Shown here: positions 9,601 through 20,664 of the stretch, piece after piece
Numbering within the stretch: the first letter of the stretch is position 1
Layout: the number at the start of each line of letters is the position of its first letter
Assembly (NCBI GenBank): GCA_947652605.1
Contig: OX393583.1
Location: 6,365,222-6,429,221, forward strand
Source of the DNA: Elmis aenea
Lineage: Eukaryota; Arthropoda; Insecta; Coleoptera; Elmidae
Reading direction: 5' to 3'
DNA length: 64,000 nucleotides
Translations under genes and position numbers: made by a program
The notes under the pieces: model-generated
What the model was told of the DNA's origin: nothing
The model's input: only the letters and a program-made list of their open reading frames with translations
Databases searched by the model: none

Positions 9601-12358
9601 ATCACAGTGGCTTTGAAAACCCAACGACAACTTTTTTTCGATTATCTTCTGTTTTGTCTTTGACCGTATGATTTTTTACATTTTTTTGTAATTAATTATT
9701 GGGAAGTATGTGATTTTTTAATAATTTACATCTGATGGGCAGCCAATAACACATGCTTTGGTTACCAACACTTTATGATATTTGTGATATAAATTCATAT
9801 ACAGAGTGACCCAGATAACATTTTCAGTATGGATCTCGCTTAAATTAGATGAATTATTCTTTAGTATAAGAGGAGCTATAATCTATTTTATAGAACTGTT
9901 TTATAATTCGATAGTCTTTGTAGCAAATTTGTTATCATATAATTTTGGGCAGATTTACAACTAATGAAAATTTTGACATGTTGAGATGCTACATTTTTTG
10001 CCATAGAAACTGTGTATAAACGGATAGTTTTTATCATTGGATTTTTGGTTGCTTTCTCAGCGTAACCATATTCTTTTAAATTAATTTTCATATTTCTGTA
10101 ATTACTCGCAAAATGTGTCCTTCTCTCGGGATGTGTATTTATTTACAAAACGAACTTCCTCTGCGAACTGTTCATTATGTCCCGAGAAATATTAACTTTA
10201 GACATAGGACATACTAAATATTTTTTATCAGCAAATAATGAATCTACAAGAAAACGTAAAAATAGGTATACAGGGTAGAGGGTGTTCAATTTAAAATAGT
10301 AAAGTTGCATATTGATTCTCGAAAACTAAATACACTGGGCATTTAAAAATATTTGCAGGTTATAAAGCTAATAAATTCCAACAACTTTTGTGGTAAAAAC
10401 TTTTTTGTAACTACCCTAATAATAGAGATAACAAATAATTTGTCTTACATTAGCTTAATTTTTGACCCTACCATCCACCAGAATAATAACTCTCGAAATA
10501 CTAACTCAAGAAAAAAACATGCTTAATATTTTTTAAAGGCAATTAATTTATCTACAAGATAACGTTAAAATATACAGGGTGTTCTATTTGAAATAGTAAA
10601 GTTGCATATTGATTCTCAAAAACTAGATACTCTGTGCATTTAAAAATAATTGTTGGTTATATAGCTAATAAACTCCAACAACTTTTGAGGTAAAAACTTT
10701 TTGGTTACTCTTCTAATAACAAAGATAATAAATAATTTGTCTTAAAATTAGCTTAACTTTATATTAACCCGACGCATTCACCAGAATTTCAACTCTGAGG
10801 GGCCGAATAACGTATAGTTATTTACGGGTTTGACAATAGCAACATGTTATTGCACAACTTATATTTACGGGTTTGACAGTGAAAGGGTTTTAAAGAATGC
10901 AAGATTGTTGTTTATTTTATGATATAAAATGTATGAATGTGCCGAATTTATGCCAAGAATATAAGAATATTCAAACTGTTTCTTGTATTTCTACAAATAA
11001 CTACAAACGAAATATTCAAGATTCAATTTCAGTTTTACGTCCGTGTCTGGAATGCATGAAATATTAAATAAATTAAAAATTAAAGCATCTCCGAGTACCT
11101 CTATGAAAGAAAAACTTTTTTCCTACATTGTTTGATATTTCGAAACCAGCACGTATTAATTTATGAGTTTAAATACATTAAATATAACTAAAGTTTTAAG
11201 TTAATTCTGGGGAAATTTTGTCCCACAAATAATTGTTTCCAGTAGTTTTTCCTAAGCCATATACAGGGTGACAATAAACAACATGTGTTGCATGGGTTAC
11301 ATAATACATAGTTATGATAAGAGTTACATAGTCGGTAAAATTAGCAAAATTGGGCTGAATTTCAAGACACATTGAATGTCATTTTGACTTTTGAACTACA
11401 CGTTTTAACCGTCTATGTAACTCTTATAATAATAAAGTTAACCATACAACACATGTGGATTGTTACCACCCTGTATAAAGCAATTTGTTTTTGTTTTTAT
11501 CGAAAATTATTGCAAGATCATTTAACAACTCATCAGCGAAATCAGAAAAAATAATCTTTTCTCTAAGGTTTTTAGCCGATTTTCCCGCACTCTTGATTCC
11601 AAAGCCTTACCGGATCAACCGTTTTGCCGGATCAACCGCAAAGTCATAGCAAAGTTAAGCAAAATAAGTTAAGAATCTCAGAAAATTGCGGTATCAACAG
11701 GTTTTATCAGAGGGGGGGGGGGGAGCATAAGGGGACCTCTTACAAATTTAGGGGCCTCACAATGTTTAACTCGATCAGTGTGAACCGGGACGGATTTTAA
11801 AACAATTCAAGAAACGAGGACCTTTTTTTTAAAGTCAGACTGCCCCGTGCCTCGTGTTTTCTCTAATAGGCCCTGGGTATCACTACCACAGAAAAGTCTG
11901 GTGGCCGCGAGTATTTAAAATTCCCTTTCGTAATTTTGTCCGGACTAAAAGAGGTGCACAGGCATCAGCTGCCGGAAAATCGGTGTTGTACCTGTGTTCC
12001 GTCTCAGGCAAAGAAATTCTTGACTGTGGCCCTTATGAAGCAACAAGTTTTTCGCCGAAAAATACATTTTTACATAAATATTTTAACACGATTTTAATTT
12101 TTCAGGAACCGTATGCAAATAGGATCGACACAAGCCTTGTACCTTCTGGTAAATGACAGATCTATGTTGAGCCTGTCCCTAACATTAGCAGAAGTGTATG
12201 CAGAACATGCAGGGCCCGATGGTTTCTTATACATAACTTACGCCTCCCAAGAAGTATTCGGTAATTGTTTGTGTCATAAAAAAGACTGTCAACTTACATA
12301 CTCGTCGTCCGTAACAACGAATAAAATATCCAATTGTGTTAATTTACATCACTCTTAA
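3700..12358 (+). CDS. LC3: LC3-type ATG8 family autophagy protein (first exon missing)
   Basis: Ubiquitin-like protein that is joined to phosphatidylethanolamine on autophagosome membranes and binds cargo receptors. Three exons join in frame: 3700-3755 (RKEEVMAIRSRFPTKIP), 6361-6467 (LDKSKFLVPQEITMSQFL, the conserved FLVP strand and the following segment) and 12106-12358 (LYLLVND..DGFLYITYASQEVFG). All junctions are AG..GT and the phases agree. The order and motifs match LC3, and the TMSQFL and TYASQ wording is closest to mammalian LC3C as I know it, rather than GABARAP. The ATG4 scissile glycine is present in VFG. It is followed by an unusual 31-residue tail with four cysteines that would be removed on processing. 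The first coding exon (about 20 residues) was not found. The introns are large and full of MITEs. An AATAAA lies near 12608. Confidence 0.87.
4034..4657. mobile_element. MITE family B, copy 1 (in LC3 intron)
   Basis: Ends CAGGGTGTGTATAAATTGGC and its complement, TA on both sides, about 624 bp. The subterminal block GGCGGAAGCGCTACACGTG is shared by four copies in the window (also 5564, 13354 and 43658). By its interior this copy lies in the opposite orientation to the copy at 5564. Confidence 0.9.
5420..5469. repeat. Orphan right end of MITE family D
   Basis: The run from GGAATCACCTCC to CACCCTGTA resembles the right end of the palindromic MITE at 22943-23965. No matching left end lies nearby, so this looks like a truncated copy inside the LC3 intron. 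Confidence 0.45.
5564..6132. mobile_element. MITE family B, copy 2 (in LC3 intron)
   Basis: Same ends as the copy at 4034, with TA flanks. It is shorter because part of one arm is missing. It lies inverted relative to copy 1 in the same intron, so the intron transcript could fold the two copies together. Confidence 0.9.
6935..7188. mobile_element. Small hAT element (TTCTTAACC ends)
   Basis: Left end CAGCGATTCTTAACC, right end (complement) CAGTGGTTCTTAACC, of the hAT terminal type. Flanks ATGTAGAG (6927-6934) and ATCTAGAG (7189-7196) match at 7 of 8. The interior holds GGGGGCCGCGA blocks near each end. It lies in the large LC3 intron. Confidence 0.82.
7730..7850. repeat. Fragment of MITE family D arm
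   Basis: A GGGGGTGTAGCT..ACCTCCCGAA segment parallels the right arm of the palindromic MITE at 22943-23965 (GGGGGGTGTAACT..ACCTCCCGAA). Termini are absent. It lies in the LC3 intron. Confidence 0.5.
8173..8312. mobile_element. Fold-back element, 60-bp arms, TTA flanks
   Basis: The left arm begins TGGTGCCTGTCCACGTG and the right arm is its complement across about 60 bp with one visible mismatch. The 20-bp loop starts CCTGAGAGTAA. Both sides carry TTA (8170-8172 and 8313-8315), the 3-bp target duplication usual for PIF/Harbinger elements. The high identity of the arms suggests a recent insertion or gene conversion. It is far GC-richer than the host intron. Confidence 0.75.
8751..9042. repeat. 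Direct repeat, left copy (about 290 bp)
   Basis: Begins TTAAAGAATGCAAGATTGTT and ends GAGTTTAA. A closely similar copy lies at 10890-11172 in the same orientation. Together they bracket a 1.85-kb inverted-repeat element. Confidence 0.8.
9043..10889. mobile_element. Large inverted-repeat element between direct repeats
   Basis: The left end reads CTCTTTCACTGTC next to TTAA and the right end GACAGTGAAAGGG next to TTTTAAA. Arms of roughly 380 bp (9043-9420 against 10490-10889) are inverted relative to each other; both carry AATAGTAAAGTTGCATATTG and AATTAGCTTAA blocks. The TTAA context hints at a piggyBac-type target. Remnants of CAGGGTG MITEs (near 9801, 10274 and 10576) are embedded. No transposase frame is visible. 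Confidence 0.6.
10890..11172. repeat. Direct repeat, right copy (about 285 bp)
   Basis: Second copy of the unit at 8751-9042, with small indels (for example an added TTG after AAGATTG). It continues into unique sequence after GAGTTTAA. Confidence 0.8.
11264..11473. mobile_element. MITE family E, 210 bp
   Basis: Left end CAGGGTGACAATAAACAACA, right end complement CAGGGTGGTAACAATCCACA, TA flanks. Internal CAACATGTGTTG and CAACACATGTGG blocks mirror each other. It sits in the last LC3 intron. Confidence 0.82.
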
Positions 12359-13353
12359 ACGTATTTAGGTATTATGTATTATATTATTTTATTAGATATT
12401 AATACAGAACTGATTTTTGAAACTTATGAATAATAGAATCTTGTAATTTCATCATCTGACTAGTTAAGTGTGTTTTAAAATGTTTGCGTTACATTATTTT
12501 TGTACTTTCACGATATTACTATCAAAAAATGGCAATTAATTTGCTGTACTTTGTAAATTTTAATACGAAATGGTTTGGAATTAAATCTACATATTTTCAG
12601 TATGTAAAAATAAAAGCAATTATTTTTTTATTTAATTAATAACTGAACAGGACATTCAACAAAATGAAGGTGTTAAGATACAAAAAAAGATATAACAATT
12701 GAACAACCCAAATCTTTTAAAATAATTTGTGATTACAAAATTGCAATCAATATTCATACAATAAAAGTTAAAATCAAGTTTTCTTCCAAATAATTTTGTA
12801 TTTAAATACCAGAACTTATGTTATTGCATTTAATTATTATAAGTAAATGCCATTTTTAATTAGTAATTTCTATTTTGTAAGTGATCTTCAACTATTATTA
12901 TATTAATGTTAATTGTACATGTATAATTTAATTTTTAAAATAAAATATGTAACAAAGTTTTTACTTTTATGGTTATTATTTTAAGTACACCCTGTGTTAA
13001 CTGAGAAACTCAAATCAAAACACAAATGCCACTGGTCGATTCCCTGCATTTTATAACATAACAATACCTATTATTGCAATGTTACTCATGAAAACAGAAA
13101 AAAATAACAAGGATATTGAAAAATATTGATTTTTTAAAATTTATTTTAAAATTATCTCGCAAGTAAGAGAATTTAAATCGCCTCAAAGTTCTTCTATACA
13201 CTTTTGCCCATGTTATAGACTTCAACTCTTGTGGTTTTCGACTTTCGTGAGAAGTCACTGTAATACATAATATAAAACAGTTTATTTAAACTACACTTAT
13301 TGTTTATTTACTGAATTTCATGCATCAATTATTTGAGTTGACATATTTTTATG
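12359..13353. other. LC3 3' region, AT-rich, no further gene
   Basis: Contains the likely LC3 polyadenylation signal near 12608 and a stray CACCCTGTG end near 12989. No exon-like pattern was seen. Confidence 0.4.
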
Positions 13354-13977
13354 CAGGGTGTGTAGAAATTGGCGGAAGCGCTACACGTGGCGATGTTCTT
13401 CGTAAAATTTTAAGTCGAAAATCTTAATACGAAAATGTTGTACCATGCTTGCTGTGTCTGCAAGAGGTCCTCAAAGTTTTGACATTTAGTCCTTTAATAA
13501 GCGTTAATATTTAATACTTGCAAATGAAAAAGCTGCAATTTGGAATAAAAATAAATTTCGAATACTATTTTTTTCTAGATATTATGTTCTTCCTTTCAAA
13601 AATTGGTGTTGAAAATATGTAAATCACTGATTTGAATGAAAAAAAATACATATGGCAACATTGTCATTAGCTGCCATCTCTGTTTTTCTCGTAATTATTT
13701 CTAGTTTGTGTTTTACGATACCCAAATGTTTGCAGCTATGTTTACGAAGTGAAGACTTTCAGTTCGAACAAGAATTGTAAATACCTAAGTAAAAACTGCT
13801 GATAAAAAAATGTCCAAACGCAAATCAATGTATGCAATGTTGCCAATTTTTTTTTTCCTTCAAATGGTTCCTGAGGCCATAGGAAGCATGGTACAACATT
13901 TTTGTATCAAGATTTTCGACTTAGAATCTCACGAAGAATCTCAGGTGTAGCGCTTCCGCCAATTTATACACACCCTG
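13354..13977. mobile_element. MITE family B, copy 3
   Basis: Ends CAGGGTGTGTAGAAATTGGC and complement CAGGGTGTGTATAAATTGGC. The right flank is TA; the left flank has mutated to TG. It has the same subterminal GGCGGAAGCGCTACACGTG as the other B copies. Confidence 0.88.
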
Positions 13978-14642
13978 TATGTATGTATTGTTAAATATAA
14001 CAAAATCGCATCACCCTACAAATGCAGCTCCCCCTACTAAATTTTAAGTTACCGGTAACTACGCACTAACCACCGTAACGCGTGATAAGAAAAGGTTACA
14101 CTCACTTGACCATAATCAAATTGATTCGAGTAGAAAAAGTCAATCTATCTGGTTCCTAGCTAACAAATTCGTTCCCTCTTACAAGCATTTGTTGATAAAC
14201 CATCTGTAGTTGAAAAATCAAAATGTTTTTCACTGATAAGCACACTGTAAATACGGTTGCCTAACACATACACATACTAAAAATTTACACGTTTTCACAA
14301 TACACAAAGACGTGATCCGATTATCAAGCTCACACTATAGTTCAATCCAATTTTTGACACAATATGAACTGTTTATACCATTCTAGAATTTTTAACAAAC
14401 AATATAATAGTGAATATCTTAATGAATGGTTTAAATAAATAATTAAAGCAATTGAGTTTATTAATATTTTGTTTTATTTCCTAAAAAGGAACTGATATGA
14501 ATCGATAAACATGAAGGTACTTAAACATCAAATCGGATTAGTGGTTTTAACCTATGATTTCATCTACTCGATTATCAAAATTGAATATCTCTTACAGTTT
14601 TAAAGTGTTATTGCATCATTAAATCGTACACAATAGTTTACA
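13978..14642. promoter_or_regulatory. Upstream region of CCDC51
   Basis: Unique AT-rich DNA between the MITE and the CCDC51 ATG. I see no clear TATA box at a fixed distance. The promoter is inferred from position only. Confidence 0.3.
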
Positions 14643-15648
14643 ATGAAATCAAACCATTTGAAGTTGTTAAATTCAGCATTAACGCAAAGTTTAAAAAACA
14701 ATTTGAGGTTAACTACATCGGCAGCTCCGAAATACATTAAAGTGGTAAAAGACGAAATTATTTATAAGAAAATTAACGATTTAAATAGCTGGTATACAAG
14801 GATAATAGGCCTCGATGAAGTTAAATTGTATCAAGATCGTGTAGCCGATTTGCAGGTACGATTTTGATAACTAAGCGGATGGTACAGTTTCTCGGTAAGT
14901 TTGGTTTTAGGAAAAGTTATTAGCTGCTCAGGAGACACGTAGGAATATAGGCATTCAGTTGACGGAGATTAGAAAAAAGTCAAATGAACTACAGGACCAA
15001 ATCCACAAGGTTAAACGTCAAGACGATCTTCAGAGATTCCTGGATTTTATGAAAGAGGAAACTGAGGTACGTCTAATCTTAACGTATGGTTATATATGTG
15101 GTTAATACCGTGTTGATTTACAGATCTTAAAAAAGGAACAAGAAATATCACGATCGTTCAGTGAATGCGACAGAACGGAACGTGAAATTTTTACGGCATT
15201 TACGAACGCAGTGCGCGACTCGCATGAAAAACAACGGGCACAGCTAGAGTACACCAAATATTTCGGCCTCATATTAAGTTTAGTGGGTTCGTTTTTGACG
15301 TTTTGTTATTCGACGTTACGAAAACAAGATTTAAAAAATTTTATAGAAGAAAATATTAGAAGCGCTAACGGCACGTCCGAACCAGTTTTAATACAGTTAC
15401 AAAATAATCAACACCAATTGAATAATATTATCAAACACATCCAGCACGATAGCCCCAAAATAGTTAATTTAATCGATCGACATCACGATGAAATATTGCG
15501 TTTATTAAAGCCGGAAGAAATTCATGCGAGCGGTTTCGTTTTACACGAAGTTAATCATATTAACGAAGTTTTCGCAACCAAAAAAATTGTGCTGTACAGT
15601 TGTGGGGCCGTTATAGGACTTATTATATTGAGAATTTGTTGGAGCTAA
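14643..15648 (+). CDS. CCDC51: CCDC51 / MITOK, mitochondrial potassium channel subunit
   Basis: Pore-forming protein of the ATP-sensitive K+ channel of the mitochondrial inner membrane. Exons 14643-14855, 14911-15066 and 15124-15648 join in phase 0 to give 297 residues. The order matches the family: a short N-terminal targeting-like stretch rich in K, S and T; coiled coil over residues 60-160 (LLAAQETRRNIGIQLTEIRK); the conserved SECDRTEREIFTAFTNAVRD and SHEKQRAQ segment; a first membrane helix near residues 169-187 (GLILSLVGSFLTFCYS); a second coiled stretch; and a C-terminal helix (VLYSCGAVIGLIILRI). The two introns are very short (55 and 57 bp). AATAAA at 15823-15828. It converges on SGT1. 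Confidence 0.9.
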
Positions 15649-16107
15649 AGACTGACGAGTTTTGATCATTGTCACGTAACTTAGTTAAATATTATGTTAA
15701 TTAATGTATTGTAGATACGTCGAACCAAAAAATTATTTATTTAAGAGTATACTTTGTTACTATTTACAATGTTATGTAAATAATCATTTACAGCAATGTA
15801 TTTATGGAGATTTACAATTATTAATAAAAATCAGTTTATTGTAATATTAATATTATGAGTTCATACATATTACTATTAACTATATTATGTAATGAAATTA
15901 ATGCAAAATAATTACACATAAAATTTAAAATCGAAATTTTAAGGCTGGTTCGCATTTAACCATCACACAAAAGTGCTAATAATTCAATAAATAGTAAATG
16001 TTTTATTATAAAACAATGCAAAAGTCAGCACAAAACAAAAGCATTGTAATTTGACAGATGGTGTTTAAATCGAAAACAAATGATGTTAGAACAATTGAAG
16101 TAAGACA
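15649..16107. terminator. Convergent 3' ends of CCDC51 and SGT1
   Basis: AATAAA at 15823-15828 serves the plus-strand gene. TTTATT at 16002-16007 (AATAAA on the minus strand) lies about 100 bp past the SGT1 stop. No other feature seen. Confidence 0.6.
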
Positions 16108-17320
16108 CTAAGCGTCCCATTTTTTCCATTCCATGCCGTCGGGAGGTTTAACAGCGACTTTGTCTTGGGATATTTCGCCCCAATTCGTGCTTAAAACTGT
16201 TCCCCCACTTTCCATCTGCAAAACAGTTACAATTTGTTTTTGTTAATGTTATGCCAACACTGACGTATAATTTTCGATTGTGCTGTGGTTCGATATTAGA
16301 TTTTCACACCTGGATGCGACTCAAATAGTCGAGATAAGAAATACTTACATAGCTTTTGTTCATTGCTCTTTTAACGTTATCATCGCCTTTTCCATAAATT
16401 TCTTGGAACAATTTATTTAGCGCTTCCTCTCCTTCGGGTTTTTCTTGTGCCTCCAGTTCTTTCATAGATTTTTCTATAGCCGACCAGTCTCTTCCTGGTT
16501 TAGATGTTGGATATGAGGGGGGTTTGTCAGAACTAGTTGTGGGAGCCGCTACAAAATATTAAACATCATTAATGAATAACTAATTAACTGATAATAAACT
16601 TTCAAAAATCAAATTTTAGTTAAAAATTATTCACATAGAAAACATTAACTCATTAAACCATCAAATAAGACAAATTATTCGATAGTTCTGTACCACAAAA
16701 CTTTATTTAAAATGTTTACTTATAACACAGCTATCGGATAGTTTGTCATGGAGGGATACCTTATACACTGTTACATATTAACATTGTTTTATATTATTTT
16801 TGTTACTGTAATATTACAGTGCTTTAATAGAGTAAGTTAGTTATGACCAATATCGTCCTACCTTGTGGTATTGCAATAGCAATAGGTTCTTTCTCATTAA
16901 CACTCCCCTCTAATTTTTCCCAACGAATGCCTTCTAATTTTTTTAACGTAATTTCTATCTGAAAACAAAACACCCATAACACTATTTGCCAAGCATTTCG
17001 CAGCTAAACAACTGACCTTAGATGGTGTAATTTTATAGCTGCATTGTTCGGGAACAACATCATGAGACAGTCTGAAATTCCGCACTTGTTCACAACCCCC
17101 GTCAACTATTTTGACATTCACATTTTTATTACTAAATTCGATGGATAAATGTTCTTGATTGACGTTTTTCACAAGGACGGTAATCACTACAGCAAGATCT
17201 GTTTGATACCAATCATGTCTTATACTTGTTGTGGGTGTCTAAAATTTTGCAATTAATACAACATAACCTCAATCGATGTATTCATACCTTTGTTACGGTT
17301 TCTTCGGGTGATTCAGTCAT
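16108..17320 (-). CDS. Sgt1: SGT1, HSP90/SCF co-chaperone
   Basis: Co-chaperone linking HSP90 to SKP1-containing ubiquitin ligases and to kinetochore assembly. Minus-strand exons 17288-17320, 17017-17238, 16862-16958, 16349-16548 and 16108-16215 join in frame to 219 residues. The start [11 protein letters not shown] leads straight into the CS domain ([17 protein letters not shown], ending near [18 protein letters not shown]). It ends with the SGS domain ([35 protein letters not shown] and [10 protein letters not shown]). The N-terminal TPR of vertebrate, yeast and plant SGT1 is absent, as in flies. The last exon begins with an in-frame ATG that is internal. A polyadenylation signal lies at 16002-16007. 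Confidence 0.95.
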
Positions 17321-17952
17321 TTTCTCTCAAGTTTCAACAAACACTAAGCTAAATGAAAATGTTGATGACCAAATACCTCGTACGAAACTAAAATTGTAAT
17401 ATTGTGAGAACTTTTAATTTTTAAAATGTCAAATAAAGTTCTAGAATCGTTCATTAGCTCTACCAGCGCCCAGTTCATTTAAACTAATTAATATACAGGG
17501 TGACCCATATATAAAAGCTTTTGAGATTATTTACATGTAGCATAATTATTGGACTTCGTTAATTTCGTGAAAATGTTTAAAATTCATTTGGGGTTTACCT
17601 AAAAATTAATTTGCATGTGATAATAAAAGTTATGAAAGTTTTAAATTCTGCATTTGTTTATAGAAAAGTTTCGAATAGTCTTAAAAAAATTCAATTATAA
17701 ACAAAAGTATTTTTTATTAATTTTTTTCTATATTTATACACAGTAAATATAAATTTATTAAATTACAAGGTAAATATTTAATACTTCATTAAATCTTATT
17801 TTTTAAACAACATGATGTGCAGGTTTTTCACAAAATCTTCAACTTAGACCTCTTTGACAACTATTGTTAACGATTGACAGATTTTTAGTACACAAATACA
17901 AAGTAAATAACACACCGTTTTATTGAATTATGTTTGAAATTTTGATTTAAAA
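17321..17952. other. Intergenic between SGT1 and PGAM5
   Basis: Holds the SGT1 upstream region, a lone MITE left end at 17496 (CAGGGTGACCCATATATAAA) with no partner end found, and the PGAM5 polyadenylation signal (TTTATT 17919-17924, minus strand). Confidence 0.5.
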
Positions 17953-20018
17953 TCATTGACTAGTGACCATACTGGCAGGAATATGTCCAGAATCTCCCAA
18001 CGTTCTTAAAATTACTCTACCACTGGGTACAATCGTAATCCACGTGATGCTGGCGTGATTGAGAGACAACCGTAGCCACGCTTCCGGAGGAAACTGTAGA
18101 GCTCTTAACAAAAATTAACATATATAAATTGAGTATAGAGAAAAATTCTACAAATGAAAAGTAGACATTTTTATTTTAAGGCAATAAATCAAATCTACAT
18201 TAGCTAACATGAACAAGATATTAACTTAAGACTCAATTGTCAATGATTTGAAGACTAAAAGGAGTTGTTAACGGCACTTTAAGTGTCCATAATTAATGAA
18301 TACTTTAATTACCCTCCAAACTAACTATAAGCATAAACAAAACACAATCATTGAATGACAGCCAACAAAAACAATTGAAGCTAACTTTGTAAAATAACAA
18401 AAAACAATTGAGGCACTTAACACATCGACAAAAAACATTTGAATCAAACTTAAAACACAATTAAAAAACAATTGAAGTTAACTCACCTACAAACGAAGTA
18501 ACGAATAACATTGGCATGGCAAACCATGATGGTGTAAGTGTCTTCTTTTTGATTACAGTCAGCCCTATAAAAATACTGTCTAAATCCAGCCTCAATCCGA
18601 GCTCCATCTTGGTAAAACTGCTAAATAAAGAAATATTATATGTTGGATAGATGACAACACCAAAATTTAAACAAGTTGAGATAAGATTGTTAAATTGGAA
18701 CTTAAAACGCGTATAAATATCAAGTAAAACATATTACATAACATTTGTAGTTTTGTAATAGCTTTTTGGATCCTTTTCTAAAGAGAATTGTTGTTATTAT
18801 TTTTGTCAGATTTAATCATTGATTTATTTGTTTCGACAAATTTTTTTAACAAGTTGTAAAATGCATTCACACAAAGCTGTACCTTAAACCTGCAGCACGA
18901 CAGAAAAACATGTTTCATATTTGTCAAATAAACTTCTGCTTGGTTAAAAAAGAAGAGAGAAAATTATTTATTAGCAAGAAACATTTCATACTCGGACTAA
19001 GTAATCAAAAAGCACTAACATGCACTTCTGGTCTCCAGTGTCCGATGGGTGGTTCTGGAGGTATAGGAGCACCTTCCCTGATGAAATTGCAGTCGGTTAT
19101 CGGAATCTGTAAAGATCAAGTAAAACTTGTAGTCCACAAGTTTGTTTTCCATAAAATAAATCTTGTTTGTCGTTATAATTATAAAATATTCTGTACAATT
19201 AACTTACCCCATCCACAGATTCTGATATGATAGTACCAGTTTCTTGTGCTCTGGTCATGGTGGACTTTACCATATCCGTGTAGGGTAAACCTAATTCCTT
19301 CAATCGTTTTCCGGTCCATTCAGCTTGCTTCCTGCCTAAATATGACCACATTAATTGTCAATGTACACTCAGTATGATAAAAAGCAGATTCATTGAACTT
19401 TTTTTTACTTTCTGATAGTATCTAATTTTTTAAAGTTGCTCTCTGAAATAGGTACCTTTTGCCCTTGCATGTTATCAAAAACAAAGTTTAAATAAAGAAT
19501 TAAAACAAAAGAAATTTTAAAACATGTCGTTTTAAAAATAAACAACCAATACAGACACTCGTAAAATAAATATGATAACAGTATGCTGTGAAATTGTTTT
19601 TCTGTTTACCCAATGGTGTGAGAATTCTCTCGTCATCTGTTTTTCCTTCTAATTTGTACTGTCCGTGCCGTATCAACAAAAGATGCCTCGTAGCAGTCGG
19701 TTTCATTTGTTCAATTTGTTCGTTCAAATCATTTTCATTTTTGGAACTTAAAAATGACTTTTTAGGAGAAACTAGAGATTTCGGTGACCGGCTAGAAGTA
19801 AAATGCCTTTGAGTTGGTGACTAATGAGACTTCTTAAATGAATACTTGATGACTTACTGGTCCCAATTGTCATCCCATTTAACTGAGGGAGTGTGTCCTG
19901 TCGTCCAGGAGGTATACACCCGCTGATCGGGGTTACTTAAATATAAATAACACAAAGTTGCACCACCAACGCTCCCTACACCTAACAACATTTTCTGATA
20001 CTTTGCGAATGCTCCCAT
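17953..20018 (-). CDS. Pgam5: PGAM5, mitochondrial Ser/Thr protein phosphatase
   Basis: Phosphoglycerate-mutase-fold protein phosphatase anchored in mitochondria, acting in mitophagy, fission and cell-death signalling. Minus-strand exons 19858-20018, 19610-19791, 19208-19335, 19020-19106, 18487-18617 and 17953-18103 join to 279 residues. Seen in order: N-terminal membrane anchor ([18 protein letters not shown]); the WDDNWDHR multimerisation motif; catalytic [55 protein letters not shown] with the second catalytic histidine; and the [11 protein letters not shown] end. The KEAP1-binding NxESGE of the human protein is not conserved. The ATG lies immediately after an acceptor. A donor on the minus strand (GT at 20239/20238) suggests a 5'UTR intron, 20019-20239. 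Confidence 0.97.
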
Positions 20019-20664
20019 CTGAAATGAATCAATGGTCTGTTATAAATTACAAACACGTCAATTATTAAGTAAATTCATTGGTTTGCAAGAATAAACTATG
20101 AATTATGAACTTTAAATGATGCAATTTTTGAATAACTGAACCAATATAGTTTATTTTATTTTAATAATTATGGGGAATAATTTGATGAAATTATGTATTA
20201 GGAATTGCAAAAAACCTGTTCATTGTTTTATTTTCTTACCTTAGTTATTTTTAACACAAACGTTTGGGTTAATTTTTATCACGTTATACTATTTATTGAC
20301 TTCAAAAACCACAAACATATAACTAAAACTGTTCTTAATACTTAAAATTATCTCACATACGCTTATCTTTCTTTTATTTACACGCACATTTTCGGTAATA
20401 ATTTTTTTTTTGACGTTCCCTGTGGTAAACGGTTGTGAATAGTTAACCTGTACAGTAACGGTAAGGGGACAAATGAACTACAGTTCATTACATCGACCAC
20501 TGTAGTAGCTGTCATTATTATTGACAATTGTGATGTAATTTTTATGATGTTTTAAATCTTGTGGTGTTATAAAGCCTCAGTTATCTTTTTAACATTTTTA
20601 TTTATTTATTTTAAAAACTCCAAAAATAATGTTGTAATTGAAAGTGAACACTGCGTAAAAAGAA
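20019..20664. promoter_or_regulatory. Shared promoter region of PGAM5 and DNAJC30
   Basis: Divergent start codons lie 646 bp apart. If the PGAM5 5'UTR intron is real, the non-transcribed core is under 425 bp. Both genes are nuclear genes for mitochondrial proteins, so joint control is plausible. No obvious TATA box. Confidence 0.6.

Noticed and set aside
8751..11172. Direct repeats considered as LTRs
   Set aside because: No TG..CA ends, primer-binding site or retroviral coding between them; the interior is an inverted-repeat DNA element.
11854..12156. 100-residue frame overlapping the last LC3 exon
   Set aside because: It reads through the intron/exon boundary in a different frame from the conserved LC3 sequence; a shadow frame.
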